Shown here piece by piece: positions 16,357-24,009 of a DNA stretch of 35,135 nucleotides. Every line of letters begins with the position of its first letter. Positions within the stretch are counted from its first letter, which is position 1. Source of the DNA: Deltaproteobacteria bacterium. Its GTDB lineage: Bacteria; Desulfobacterota; Desulfobacteria; Desulfobacterales; GCA-2748835. The DNA lies in NCBI GenBank assembly GCA_002748835.1, contig PDTL01000004.1, forward strand, positions 1 to 35,135, read 5' to 3'. The position numbers and the translations under genes were made by a program. A model generated the notes under the pieces. It saw only the letters and a program-made list of their open reading frames with translations, did no database searches and was not told the DNA's origin.

Positions 16357-17174
16357 TTCTGAAACGAAAAAAAACAGCTGTGCCGGATGACGCGTCCCCG
16401 GGGGTTGTGTTTTCAGATGTCAGCTATCACTACCCTGGATCGGACAGGGCCGGGATAACCGATATCAGCTTTGAACTTGGCAGGGGCGCCTGCACCGTTC
16501 TGGCCGGATGCAACGGTTCCGGCAAATCGACCCTCCTGAAGCTAATCAACGGCCTCTTGAGACCGCAAGCCGGTCAGATCCGGGTTATGGGACTGGACCC
16601 GGCGGTTTATCCTGCGGAGGTCAGGACCCGGGTGGGGATGGTATTTCAGGATGCAGACGCGCAGATCATCGGGGACACGGTCTTTGAAGATGCGGCCTTT
16701 GGCCCGGAAAATTTGGGGTGGGATCCGGCGGTCGTGGCAGAAAAAACTGCGCTGGCCCTCGCCCGGGTGGGGCTTTCTTCCAAATCAGACCAGCGCACCC
16801 GGTCTCTTTCTGGCGGAGAGAAACGGCGGCTGGCCATTGCGGGTGCCCTGGCCATGGAAACACCGATCCTTGTGCTGGATGAACCCTTTGCCAATCTGGA
16901 TTATCCGGGTGTCTGTGCGGTCTTTTCATGCCTTTTACAGCTCAAGGCTGCCGGGCAAACACTGATGTTGACCACCCATGAGCTTGAAAAAGTCGTCGGA
17001 CTCGCAGACCGGCTTCTGGTACTGGATGCAGGTAAAAAAACACTGGACGGCAGGCCCGAAGACGTGTGGCCGCATGTGGACCCCTTTGGTGTAAGAGAGC
17101 CCTGGTTTTCCCGGTATCATCTTGACCCGGAGCTGGCCGTAGCTGTCCTGGCAGACCGTGTGCCGTCTGCATGA
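16353..17174 (+). CDS. bioM: Biotin ECF transporter ATPase BioM
   Basis: A 273-residue ABC ATPase of the energy-coupling-factor type (CbiO/EcfA-like). Walker A is GCNGSGKST (52-60), the Q-loop is VFQDADAQI (97-105), the signature is LSGGEKRRL (152-160) and Walker B is ILVLDEP (172-178), followed by a TTHE switch His. It drives biotin uptake with BioY and BioN. The start codon overlaps the bioY stop (ATGA) and its end overlaps bioN in the same way, which points to translational coupling and fixed stoichiometry. Confidence 0.92.
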   Translation: MILKRKKTAVPDDASPGVVFSDVSYHYPGSDRAGITDISFELGRGACTVLAGCNGSGKSTLLKLINGLLRPQAGQIRVMGLDPAVYPAEVRTRVGMVFQDADAQIIGDTVFEDAAFGPENLGWDPAVVAEKTALALARVGLSSKSDQRTRSLSGGEKRRLAIAGALAMETPILVLDEPFANLDYPGVCAVFSCLLQLKAAGQTLMLTTHELEKVVGLADRLLVLDAGKKTLDGRPEDVWPHVDPFGVREPWFSRYHLDPELAVAVLADRVPSA

Positions 17175-17905
17175 GAGACTGGCCGGTACACTGCATCAAC
17201 ACTTTGGACCCGAGATCCACGGTCTTTTTTGCCCTGGTGCTTTCGGCCAGTATTGCAGGGGCTTCTTTCCGGGGGCTGGTGCTTCATACTGTCATCTGCC
17301 TGATCTTGTGCCGTCTGCTCTGGCATCACCTCCCGCCGCTGAAACCGCTGATCCTGGGGATGGCCTGGCTGGTGGTGGGAATTACCGTGATCCGGGGACT
17401 GACCGAGCCGGGTGACCCGGTGTTTTGCCTGTATGCTCTGACGTTTTCTGCAAAGGGGCTGGCTTCCGGGGCCGTATTCGGATGGCGGCTGCTGCTCATG
17501 ATGCTGGTCGGCGTGCTGCTGGCAGCGGCGGCATCTCCCTTTGCCATCCGGTCTGCCGTGGTCTGGACCCTGAAATGGGTGCCGGGTATTCCGGAAGAAC
17601 GAGCGGGGCTGATGTTGGGCCTGATGGTGAAATCCATCACCTGGATTCTGGAAACGGCTGCAGCGGTTTCGGACGCCCAGAAAAGTCGCGGCATCGAGCG
17701 TCGGCGTCAGCCGGTCCGGCGCGTGCGATGGTTTGTCACCCCCCTGATGACCCGTGTCCTGGCCCGGGCAGATATGACCGCATTGGCCCTTGTCACCCGG
17801 AACTATTCAGACCAGCGGCGGTCGGCACCGTTGCGTTTTCAGTGGCGGGATGCCGGCGCATTCTGTTTTGTCTTTTTGCTCAGCCTGATAAACGCTCTTC
17901 TTTAA
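17171..17905 (+). CDS. bioN: Biotin ECF transporter transmembrane protein BioN
   Basis: A 244-residue T component (EcfT/CbiQ-like). Several hydrophobic helices precede a cytoplasmic coupling region with the SRG motif (DAQKSRGIERRR, about 173-184) and a second motif area VLARADMTALALVTRNY. This family links the ATPase to BioY. Overlaps bioM by 4 bp. Last gene of the biotin unit; no clear terminator is seen before the next gene 67 bp downstream. Confidence 0.9.
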   Translation: MRDWPVHCINTLDPRSTVFFALVLSASIAGASFRGLVLHTVICLILCRLLWHHLPPLKPLILGMAWLVVGITVIRGLTEPGDPVFCLYALTFSAKGLASGAVFGWRLLLMMLVGVLLAAAASPFAIRSAVVWTLKWVPGIPEERAGLMLGLMVKSITWILETAAAVSDAQKSRGIERRRQPVRRVRWFVTPLMTRVLARADMTALALVTRNYSDQRRSAPLRFQWRDAGAFCFVFLLSLINALL

Positions 17906-17972
17906 TCAGCGTTACCCGTTTTCTCAGCTTCCGGGGTTGAATCTGCACAAAGATCGTGACGAGGATGTATCC

Positions 17973-19331
17973 ATGATCGAAAAACCGGATAGTTATACAT
18001 CATTGATTCTGGACAGCCTTTCAGAAGGCGTCTTTACCGTGGATACCGAGTGGCGGATCACCTCGTTTAACCGGGCTGCTGAACTCATGACCGGCGTTGA
18101 TCGAAAAGCTGCGGTGGGGCGCTTCTGCTGGGAGGTGTTTCATGCCAGCGTGTGTGAACGGGGCTGCCCTTTGCGGAAAACCGTTGATACCGGTCAGCCG
18201 ACGTCCGGCAATCGTATTTTTATCATTGATGCGGATGGAGAACGGGTGCCCCTGCGATCTGCTACCGCATTGCTCAAAGATGCCTCCGGAACGGTGATCG
18301 GTGGTGTTGAAACCTTTACGGATCTCAGGGAGGTGACGGCGCTTCGGGAAGCCCTTTCCCGTGACCGGTGTCTGGAACAGATGATTGCCAAATCAGCTGT
18401 CATGCAGAAAATCTTTCACCGGATCGAGAAAATCGCCCCGTCGGATACCACGGTGCTGATCACCGGAGAAACCGGTACCGGCAAGGAACTGGCCGCGCGT
18501 GCCGTGCATGGCTTAAGTCTCCGGGCCAACGGACCCTTTGCGGTGGTCGACTGCACGGCATTGCCGGAACACTTGCTGGAATCCGAACTCTTTGGTGTAA
18601 AAAAAGGGGCGTTTACAGGGGCCGAGTCCGACCGGTCCGGGCGCGTGGCACATGCGGAAGGCGGCAGCCTGTTTCTCGATGAAATCGGTGAACTTCCCTT
18701 GCCGCTTCAGGCCAAACTGCTCCGGCTGATACAGGAAAAGGTCTATACCCCGCTTGGCGGCGGCGGTGAGCGGCCAGCGGATGTGCGTATTATCGCCGCC
18801 ACCCACCGGGATCTGGAACAGGAAAGCCGGCAGGGACGGTTCCGGCAGGATTTGTTTTATCGATTGTCTGTGATCCGGCTGCATTTGCCGCCGCTTCGGG
18901 AGCGGATGGAGGACCTGCCGCTGCTGCTGGATCATTTTATGGAAACCTTCAGCCGGATACATGAACGGTCTGTGCTCCGGCTGTCACCTGAGGCCCGTAT
19001 CCGGCTGATGCGGCATGATTATCCGGGTAACATCAGGGAACTCGAGAATGCCGTGGAAGCGGCTGTGCTCCAGTCGGAATCTGAAGAAATCACCCCGGAT
19101 GCGCTGCCGGACGCCATCGGCAGCAGCGGCGGACAGACAAGAAATACGGTCCCAGAGGAGGATGAACACCCGGCAACCGACCTGATCACACCGGCTGAAG
19201 CAGATCAAAATCGAATCGCAGATGCCCTGGCCCTCTATGGTGGGAACCGCAGCCAGGCCGCTGCGCATCTCGGCATCCATCCCACCACCTTGTGGCGCCG
19301 GATGAAACGGTATGGAATGCCGTCGGTGTAA
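17973..19331 (+). CDS. PAS-domain sigma-54-dependent transcriptional activator
   Basis: A 452-residue enhancer-binding protein. The N-terminal PAS domain (about 8-120) carries a Cys cluster (C52, C61, C65 in the segment VFHASVCERGCPLR), suggesting redox or iron-sulfur sensing. The AAA+ domain has Walker A GETGTGKE (165-172), GAFTGA (212-217, contacts sigma-54) and Walker B GSLFLDEIG (231-239). The C-terminus is a Fis-type helix-turn-helix (GGNRSQAAAHLGIHPTTLWRRMKRYG). The ATG at 17973 has GAGG eight bases upstream; a TTG start at 17937 is less likely. The gene faces a -24/-12 promoter 140 bp downstream and most likely activates it. Related activators control the orp (orange protein) genes in Desulfovibrio. 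Confidence 0.9.
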   Translation: MIEKPDSYTSLILDSLSEGVFTVDTEWRITSFNRAAELMTGVDRKAAVGRFCWEVFHASVCERGCPLRKTVDTGQPTSGNRIFIIDADGERVPLRSATALLKDASGTVIGGVETFTDLREVTALREALSRDRCLEQMIAKSAVMQKIFHRIEKIAPSDTTVLITGETGTGKELAARAVHGLSLRANGPFAVVDCTALPEHLLESELFGVKKGAFTGAESDRSGRVAHAEGGSLFLDEIGELPLPLQAKLLRLIQEKVYTPLGGGGERPADVRIIAATHRDLEQESRQGRFRQDLFYRLSVIRLHLPPLRERMEDLPLLLDHFMETFSRIHERSVLRLSPEARIRLMRHDYPGNIRELENAVEAAVLQSESEEITPDALPDAIGSSGGQTRNTVPEEDEHPATDLITPAEADQNRIADALALYGGNRSQAAAHLGIHPTTLWRRMKRYGMPSV

Positions 19332-19334
19332 TGA

Positions 19335-19370
19335 TTGCATTTATGCAATGCGTTTCTGCATTGCATTGCA
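19335..19370 (+). promoter_or_regulatory. Inverted repeats, probable activator (UAS) sites
   Basis: TTGCAT-TT-ATGCAA (19335-19348) overlaps a second perfect repeat TGCAATGC-N6-GCATTGCA (19344-19365), with a further TTGCA at 19366-19370. The cluster lies about 100-135 bp upstream of the -24 element, the normal distance for enhancer-binding proteins, and directly follows the activator gene. Confidence 0.65.
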
Positions 19371-19466
19371 GGCTGGCTGGATAAAAAACGGAATGGTTCA
19401 AAATGGGGTTGCTTATTAGTTTTTTGTTTTTATAGGATATTTTTTATTTTTTTAAAAGGTGCCGAT

Positions 19467-19483
19467 TTGGCATGATATCTGCT
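19467..19483 (+). promoter_or_regulatory. Sigma-54 (-24/-12) promoter
   Basis: TTGGCATGATATCTGCT has GG at 19469-19470 and GC at 19481-19482 with the required 10-bp gap, close to the consensus TTGGCACG-N4-TTGCT. It would start transcription near 19494, about 70 nt before the DUF5320 gene. Confidence 0.85.
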
Positions 19484-19565
19484 CTTAGGTGATACGAACG
19501 CAGGCCATACAAAAGGTCTTTTCGCAGGGCTTGCAAAAATTTACCTTTTATGAAAGGAGCAGAAG

Positions 19566-19880
19566 ATGCCAGGTTTTAATCGCACAGGTCCAAATGGAGA
19601 AGGTCCCAAAACCGGTGGCGGTTTTGGCGTATGCGGCGGCCGGCAGGGCACCGGTGGAAGGGGTAGACGTCTCGGACGACGGGGCGCGGGTTACGGCGGT
19701 CGATGCCGGGGTGACAATGGCCAGCGCATGACCAGGAGGTCATCGGGTGCAAAAAAGCCCACGTCCCAGGTACCGCCATCTTCACCCGCTTCAGGTGCAA
19801 GCCGTGAATCGCTGGCAGATCGCGCTGCCGCGCTCAAAGCGGAACTGGCAGCCATTGAGAAAGCCTTGAACAAGGACTGA
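19566..19880 (+). CDS. DUF5320-like glycine/arginine-rich small protein
   Basis: 104 residues. The start MPGFNRTGPNGEGPKTGGG and the following Gly/Arg-rich stretch with C23 and C47 fit the DUF5320 pattern (MPGxDxTGPxGxGPxTGGG) found next to NifX/NifB-type proteins in anaerobes. The last 27 residues (RESLADRAAALKAELAAIEKALNKD) form a short coiled coil. A strong AAGGAG lies seven bases before the ATG, and the sigma-54 promoter is about 80 bp upstream. The function is unknown; a partner or chaperone of the metal-cluster protein that follows is inferred from position. Confidence 0.82.
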   Translation: MPGFNRTGPNGEGPKTGGGFGVCGGRQGTGGRGRRLGRRGAGYGGRCRGDNGQRMTRRSSGAKKPTSQVPPSSPASGASRESLADRAAALKAELAAIEKALNKD

Positions 19881-19956
19881 TGTTCATAAAACGTGTCAGT
19901 CCGGGTTGGCGGGCCACCTGGGGTTAGTAGGCGGCCTGCCGCTGAAAGATAACACC

Positions 19957-20379
19957 ATGAGAATTGTGATCCCCTGCTGGGAAGAGCGGATATCACCGGT
20001 GCTGGATACGGCCTGTGAGGTGATGTGTGCGGATCTGCAGGCGGAAACCGGTGCGCGTACCCTGCGGCTGGTGTCCCTCCCCGGGACCCACTGGACGGCA
20101 AGTGTCCGGGTGCTTCGGGAACTTGACCCCCAGCTGGTGATCTGCGGCGCTGTCTCCGGCATGTTCTATCACCGTCTGGTGGCGCCACCTGCCCAAATCC
20201 GGGTGGTGACCGGTATCACCGGTACCTGGTCGGATGCGCTGGATCAGTGGATCAGTCGCGGCACTTTCTGCGCACATCAGTGCATGCCAGGCTGGAAACA
20301 CGGCGGCTTCGGTGGTGGGCGGGGCTGCAATCGCGGCGGGCGAATGCGGGGCAACGGCGGCAGGTCCCGGAACAGGTAG
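19957..20379 (+). CDS. NifX/NifB-family (dinitrogenase Fe-Mo cofactor-like) cluster-binding protein
   Basis: 140 residues. The core (1-105) has the family fold: MRIVIPCWEERISPVLDTACEV at the N-terminus, RELDPQLVICGAVSGMFYHRL in the middle, then VVTGITGTWSDALDQW. Such proteins bind Mo-Fe or Mo-Cu clusters (NifX, NafY, the orange protein Orp). The tail (about 101-140) is unusual, with CAHQC, a GGFGGGRGC segment and repeated Gly/Arg. The start at ATG 19957 fits the family; the frame is open further upstream and the ribosome site is weak, so coupling to the DUF5320 gene 76 bp before it is possible. Both should come from the same sigma-54 promoter. No nitrogenase genes are in the window. Confidence 0.83.
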   Translation: MRIVIPCWEERISPVLDTACEVMCADLQAETGARTLRLVSLPGTHWTASVRVLRELDPQLVICGAVSGMFYHRLVAPPAQIRVVTGITGTWSDALDQWISRGTFCAHQCMPGWKHGGFGGGRGCNRGGRMRGNGGRSRNR

Positions 20380-20433
20380 GGACAGAACACAGCAAAAAGC
20401 CATCCGACTGATTTTAATACGTCAGAAAAACAA

Positions 20434-20461
20434 TTGAAATCACGCTCCAGTCCTGTATAGT
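20434..20461 (+). promoter_or_regulatory. Sigma-70-type promoter
   Basis: TTGAAA (20434-20439), a 16-bp spacer, TATAGT (20456-20461). Both boxes are 5/6 matches. The predicted start, about 20468, is immediately followed by the hairpin at 20471. Confidence 0.55.
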
Positions 20462-20470
20462 AAAGGGCAG

Positions 20471-20514
20471 ACGGCATAAACAGCATGAACGGTGCCTGTT
20501 TCTGCCGTTTTTTT
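20471..20514 (+). terminator. Strong intrinsic terminator
   Basis: ACGGCATAAACAG (20471-20483) pairs with CTGTTTCTGCCGT (20496-20508), 12 of 13 positions, followed by a run of seven T to 20514. It should end the nifX-like transcript, and may also cut short RNA started at the promoter just upstream. Confidence 0.85.
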
Positions 20515-20600
20515 ATCTTGCTGTTTTGGGACGCTGGGCGCAGTCGCAGTCAGTGTCCCGCTGATGGATGACAGACCCCTTAATCAAGGAAACCTAATAT

Positions 20601-21677
20601 ATGCGCAGTATGCACGTTCTTTTTCGCCTCATGCGCGATGCCGGGATTGCGATGTTGCTGTTCTGTCTGCCCGCAGGCGCGACCCTTCCGGACACGTCGC
20701 TGCCGGTGTATCAGGACTATCCTATCCCAACCCGAATGACGCTTTGCGGCGAGCGTGTCCCCGTGGAGCAGACCCGGGTATTTGAAATGCTTGACCGGGA
20801 AGTGACCATCTCTGCCTGGGATCATGCCCAGACCTTCATGTGGATAAAACGCGCCGGACGCTTTTTCCCGTATATCGAACACCAGCTGATCAACGCAAAG
20901 GTGCCGACGGATCTCAAATATCTTGCGGTTGCGGAAAGCGCTCTGATAGAGGACATACAGTCTCCGGCGGGCGCCATTGGGGTGTGGCAGTTCATGCCGG
21001 CGACCGGGCGGAAGCATGGATTGAGAAAGGATCGCTGGGTGGATGAGCGTCGGAGTGTCGAACTGGCCACGGTGGCGGCCATTCAGTATCTCAAGGAACT
21101 CAAGGAAACCTTTGGTTCATGGACCCTTGCCATGGCCGCCTATAACTGCGGCGAAAACCGGATGGCACGGATGATGAAGGCCCAGAAACAGACAAACTAC
21201 TTCAATCTTGATCTGCCCCGGGAGACAGAACGATATATTTTCAGAATTCTGGCCATCAAACTGATCATGGAGTCGCCCGAACAATACGGGTATGTTATTG
21301 ATCCAAAGCGGATTTACAAACCGATGAAGAAAGACCGGGTGGTGGCTGCTGTTTCCTGCCCCATCCCTATCCAGGATGTGGCGGAATCACTGCAAATCAC
21401 CTATAAGCAGTTCAAGGAAATGAATCGTCACTTTACGAACACGCTGATTCCCAAAGGAAAATTCCTGTTCTGCGTGCCGCCCGGAAAAGGGGGGCTGCTC
21501 ACGCCTGCCATTAAAAGGATCATTAAAGAACAGAAACCCGTGACCTACATTGTTCGCAAAGGGGATTCGCTGATCCGGATATCCCAGAAAACAGGGGTGC
21601 CCCTCAGCCAGCTCAAGCAGTTGAACCGGCTGAAAGGGTCTCTCATTGTTCCGGGACAGCATCTGCGTCTGAAATAA
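20601..21677 (+). CDS. MltD-like lytic transglycosylase with one LysM domain
   Basis: A 358-residue exported murein hydrolase. A hydrophobic signal (about 14-28, AGIAMLLFCLPAGA) precedes the SLT domain (about 95-215): AESAL with catalytic Glu112, GAIGVWQFMPATGRKHGL and MAAYNCGENRM, the motif order of MltD (family 1D). A single LysM (about 314-358, YIVRKGDSLIRISQKTGVPL) binds peptidoglycan; E. coli MltD has two, so this is a shorter form. AAGGAAAC lies upstream of the ATG. Transcription may come from the promoter at 20434-20461 if the intervening terminator is read through. Terminator at 21711. Confidence 0.88.
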   Translation: MRSMHVLFRLMRDAGIAMLLFCLPAGATLPDTSLPVYQDYPIPTRMTLCGERVPVEQTRVFEMLDREVTISAWDHAQTFMWIKRAGRFFPYIEHQLINAKVPTDLKYLAVAESALIEDIQSPAGAIGVWQFMPATGRKHGLRKDRWVDERRSVELATVAAIQYLKELKETFGSWTLAMAAYNCGENRMARMMKAQKQTNYFNLDLPRETERYIFRILAIKLIMESPEQYGYVIDPKRIYKPMKKDRVVAAVSCPIPIQDVAESLQITYKQFKEMNRHFTNTLIPKGKFLFCVPPGKGGLLTPAIKRIIKEQKPVTYIVRKGDSLIRISQKTGVPLSQLKQLNRLKGSLIVPGQHLRLK

Positions 21678-21710
21678 GGAAAATCACAGCACACCTGATG
21701 TGTGTTCGAT

Positions 21711-21732
21711 CTGGCTATCAGCCAGCTTTTTT
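21711..21732 (+). terminator. Terminator after the MltD-like gene
   Basis: CTGGCT-ATC-AGCCAG (21711-21725), a perfect six-pair stem, followed by C and six T (21727-21732). Confidence 0.75.
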
Positions 21733-21757
21733 CCAGTGATCCAAATATGTTATATAA

Positions 21758-21792
21758 AAATGGGCATACAGGGGAATGCTGTATGCCCATTT
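21758..21792 (-). terminator. Terminator after the 86-residue phasin-like gene
   Basis: AAATGGGCATACAG (21758-21771) and CTGTATGCCCATTT (21779-21792) are perfect 14-bp complements with a 7-nt loop. On the minus strand the stem runs into TTTTTATATAA, a good U tract. Confidence 0.85.
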
Positions 21793-21817
21793 GTTATGGC
21801 ACCATTTATAACGCGAA

Positions 21818-22078
21818 TCAGGAGTTGGTGAACATCGCTTCAAATTTGCTGATGTTTTCATCAATGGCTTTTTTGAATTCGCTCTGCGCTTTTTTAACGG
21901 AATCCAGCCAGTCGTAGAGAAACTTCTTGGTTTCTTCCGGCATTCCCGGCTGGCTGTCGATGATGTTCTGGGCCATGGCGCGCGACTGTTCCTGAAGGAT
22001 GAGGGTTGAGCTGTAAATGTTGTCAAATGTGTTTTTGTTGAATTCAAGAATCTGTTTCATGACATCTTTGGGTTCCAT
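21818..22078 (-). CDS. Small phasin-like protein A
   Basis: 86 residues, all helical and charged, with no signal peptide. MKQILEFNKNTFDNIYSSTLILQEQSR at the start and DWLDSVKKAQSEFKKAIDENISKFEAMF at the end have the look of phasins, which coat polyhydroxyalkanoate granules. It aligns without gaps to the neighbouring 102-residue protein (KQIL.F.K..FDN......LQ.Q, P..P.E..K....W....KK.Q..FKK....), so the two are tandem duplicates. AAGGAGG is six bases before the ATG. No PHA synthase lies nearby, so the phasin role is inferred. Confidence 0.75.
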   Translation of the reverse strand: MEPKDVMKQILEFNKNTFDNIYSSTLILQEQSRAMAQNIIDSQPGMPEETKKFLYDWLDSVKKAQSEFKKAIDENISKFEAMFTNS

Positions 22079-22136
22079 AATAGCCTCCTTGAAATTGAAC
22101 GGTTACGTTTGACTGTCAACATACTCAGCACAGAAG

Positions 22137-22170
22137 CCCCCCCGTTCATCATGGGGTATGAACGGGGGGG
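22137..22170. repeat. C7/G7 perfect 13-bp hairpin between the phasin genes
   Basis: CCCCCCCGTTCAT (22137-22149) and ATGAACGGGGGGG (22158-22170) are perfect complements with an 8-nt loop; the G run extends two more bases. No U tract follows on either strand. It would form a very stable RNA structure in the leader of phasin gene A. Confidence 0.75.
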
Positions 22171-22199
22171 GGTGTGCCTTATTCAGCTGAGAGGGTTAC

Positions 22200-22258
22200 A
22201 AAAATAGCTGGACGGCACACGTTAGAACATGTTGCGCTTTGGCAGCCGTTGCTATTTT
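22200..22258 (-). terminator. Possible terminator of phasin-like gene B
   Basis: AAAATAGC (22201-22208) and GCTATTTT (22251-22258) pair, with inner CGGC/GCCG pairs making a longer stem. On the minus strand the stem ends in TTTTTG. The inner arm overlaps the gene's stop codon. Confidence 0.45.
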
Positions 22259-22560
22259 GCAGTCTTGGCATGGGCCGTTTCAGCCGGTGTCTGGTCCTGA
22301 AAAAACAGCTGCATCTGGTCAAAGCCTTGCTCTACGGATTTCTTGAACTGATCCTGGTTCTTTTTGAAAGCAGCCTGCCATTCTTCCATCACCTTCCGTC
22401 CTTCTTTCGGAAGCGCGGGGGCCTGGCCCATCAGTTTGGTGGTGATTTTTTCAGTCTGACCCTGGAGGGAAACAATGGCGTTAAAGGTATTGTCAAATGC
22501 GGTTTTCTGAAAATCCAGGATCTGTTTGGCCAGTTTTGTGGGTTCGATTGTTTTCAGCAT
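22252..22560 (-). CDS. Small phasin-like protein B
   Basis: A 102-residue helical protein without signal peptide. LAKQILDFQKTAFDNTFNAIVSLQGQTEKIT resembles the phasin N-terminal helix, followed by PALPKEGRKVMEEWQAAFKKNQDQFKKSVEQGFDQM and a short Ala/Lys-rich tail (TPAETAHAKTAK) like phasin tails. It is paralogous to the next gene. AAGGAGAAG precedes the ATG, and an excellent promoter lies 68-96 bp upstream, so this gene is expected to be well expressed. A PHA-granule role is inferred from the family likeness only. Confidence 0.77.
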   Translation of the reverse strand: MLKTIEPTKLAKQILDFQKTAFDNTFNAIVSLQGQTEKITTKLMGQAPALPKEGRKVMEEWQAAFKKNQDQFKKSVEQGFDQMQLFFQDQTPAETAHAKTAK

Positions 22561-22952
22561 GATGGCTTCTCCTTAAAAGTGTATGAAAAACGGTGTGACG
22601 TTTTAGCGTCGTGTTATTGTTACGATTAAGATAGGGCCTTCCGGGAAAAAAGTCAAGCATTTTTTTTGCGTTGCACAAAAAATATCAATTAGACAGAAGT
22701 GAATGTATGGGTATGGATAAATATAAATAATTTTTATAATTAATAGGTTATAGACGGTCTTTTCTATGTGTCTGAACAGGGAACCGGTATTGACAGCTAT
22801 CTATTGTGCAAATCTGACACAGGATGGTGTCCGGCAGCAGATCGGGTAAGGCGGGGTCATAGCCCTTGCCCAAACAGGCCGGTTTTGGTAGATAAGGGGC
22901 GCTTGAAAGGGTCCGCACACCAACCGTTAACAGACAGGAAAGGGTATTTCAG
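22561..22952. other. Divergent intergenic region, 392 bp
   Basis: AT-rich in its middle (about 22670-22760). It holds the phasin promoter (minus) and presumably the argC promoter (plus): TTGACA at 22790-22795 is a good -35, but its -10 (TCTGAC region at 22813) is poor. No small gene could be supported. Confidence 0.5.
22628..22656 (-). promoter_or_regulatory. Promoter of the phasin-like genes
   Basis: On the minus strand TTGACT (22656-22651), a 17-bp spacer, TATCTT (22633-22628). This is among the best sigma-70-type promoters in the window and gives a leader of about 60 nt before gene B. Confidence 0.75.
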
Positions 22953-23990
22953 ATGATACGGGTGGGTATTCTTGGCGCCACCGGTTATGCCGGGGCGGAA
23001 CTGGTCCGGTTGCTCAGCACGCACCCGGAAGTGTCGATTTCACTCCTGACCTCCCGGCAGTACGCGGGAAAGGCCTTTGACGCTGTTTTTCCGGCACTGA
23101 CCGGAGAAGTGTCCCTTGATTGCCAGGCCTATGATGCTGATCGTGTGATAGCTGAAACCGATGTGGTGTTTGTCGCACTTCCCCATCAGATTCCCATGGG
23201 GATTGTTCCAGAGCTGTTAAAAGGCGGGAAAAAAGTCATCGACCTGTCTGCGGATTTCAGGTTCCGGGATGCGTCGCTCTACGCAGCGTTTTACCAGCCC
23301 CATACCGCACCGGAACTCTGTGAAATCGCTGTGTACGGACTTTCAGAGGTCTACACGGATGCTGTGGCAACCGCAGACCTGATTGGCAATCCCGGCTGCT
23401 ATACCACCAGTGTGCTTCTGCCGACCCTTCCCTTGTTAACGGAAGGGCTGATTGACGCAGATGGCATTATTGCAGACAGCAAATCCGGTGTGAGCGGCGC
23501 AGGGCGCGGCCTGTCCCTGGCCGGGCTGTTTTGCGAAGCCAATGAATCCTTTCGCGCCTATAAGCTGATCCATCACCGCCACCGGCCGGAAATGGAACAT
23601 ATCCTGGAAACCGCCGCCGGGCAGTCCGTGGTCATGACCTTCACCCCCCATCTGGTACCTCAGAACAGAGGGATTCTCTCCACCGTCTATGCCTCCCTGA
23701 AACCGGGCGTCACCGCTAGCCGGGTGCGGGACTGCCTTGAAGCCTGGTATGGTGACAAACCGTTTATCCGTATCCGTCCGGATCATCTGCCGCCGGATAC
23801 AGCCCATGTGCGGGGGACCAACTACTGCGATATGGGCTTTGCCGTTGATGACCGCACGGGCCGCCTCATCCTGATGTCCGCCATTGACAACCTGGTCAAA
23901 GGTGCTGCCGGCCAGGCCATTCAGAACATGAACATTCGCATGGGCTTTCCGGAAACCCTGGGCTTGACGGTGCCTCCCATGCCTGTTTAA
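22953..23990 (+). CDS. argC: N-acetyl-gamma-glutamyl-phosphate reductase
   Basis: 345 residues, normal length for the ArgC type 1 family. It reduces N-acetylglutamyl phosphate with NADPH in arginine synthesis. The N-terminus has the dinucleotide-binding GILGATGYAGAELVRLL, and GNPGCYTTS (145-153) has the catalytic Cys149. SGVSGAGRG and HHRHRPEMEH (substrate binding) and the C-terminal NLVKGAAGQAIQNMN are all present. AGGAAAGGG lies before the ATG. No other arg genes are in the window. Confidence 0.96.
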   Translation: MIRVGILGATGYAGAELVRLLSTHPEVSISLLTSRQYAGKAFDAVFPALTGEVSLDCQAYDADRVIAETDVVFVALPHQIPMGIVPELLKGGKKVIDLSADFRFRDASLYAAFYQPHTAPELCEIAVYGLSEVYTDAVATADLIGNPGCYTTSVLLPTLPLLTEGLIDADGIIADSKSGVSGAGRGLSLAGLFCEANESFRAYKLIHHRHRPEMEHILETAAGQSVVMTFTPHLVPQNRGILSTVYASLKPGVTASRVRDCLEAWYGDKPFIRIRPDHLPPDTAHVRGTNYCDMGFAVDDRTGRLILMSAIDNLVKGAAGQAIQNMNIRMGFPETLGLTVPPMPV

Positions 23991-24009
23991 CAGACCTTGC
24001 CTCCGGCGG

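Noticed and set aside
17937..17972. TTG start for the sigma-54 activator
   Set aside because: The ATG at 17973 has a well-placed GAGG and gives the usual PAS-domain start.
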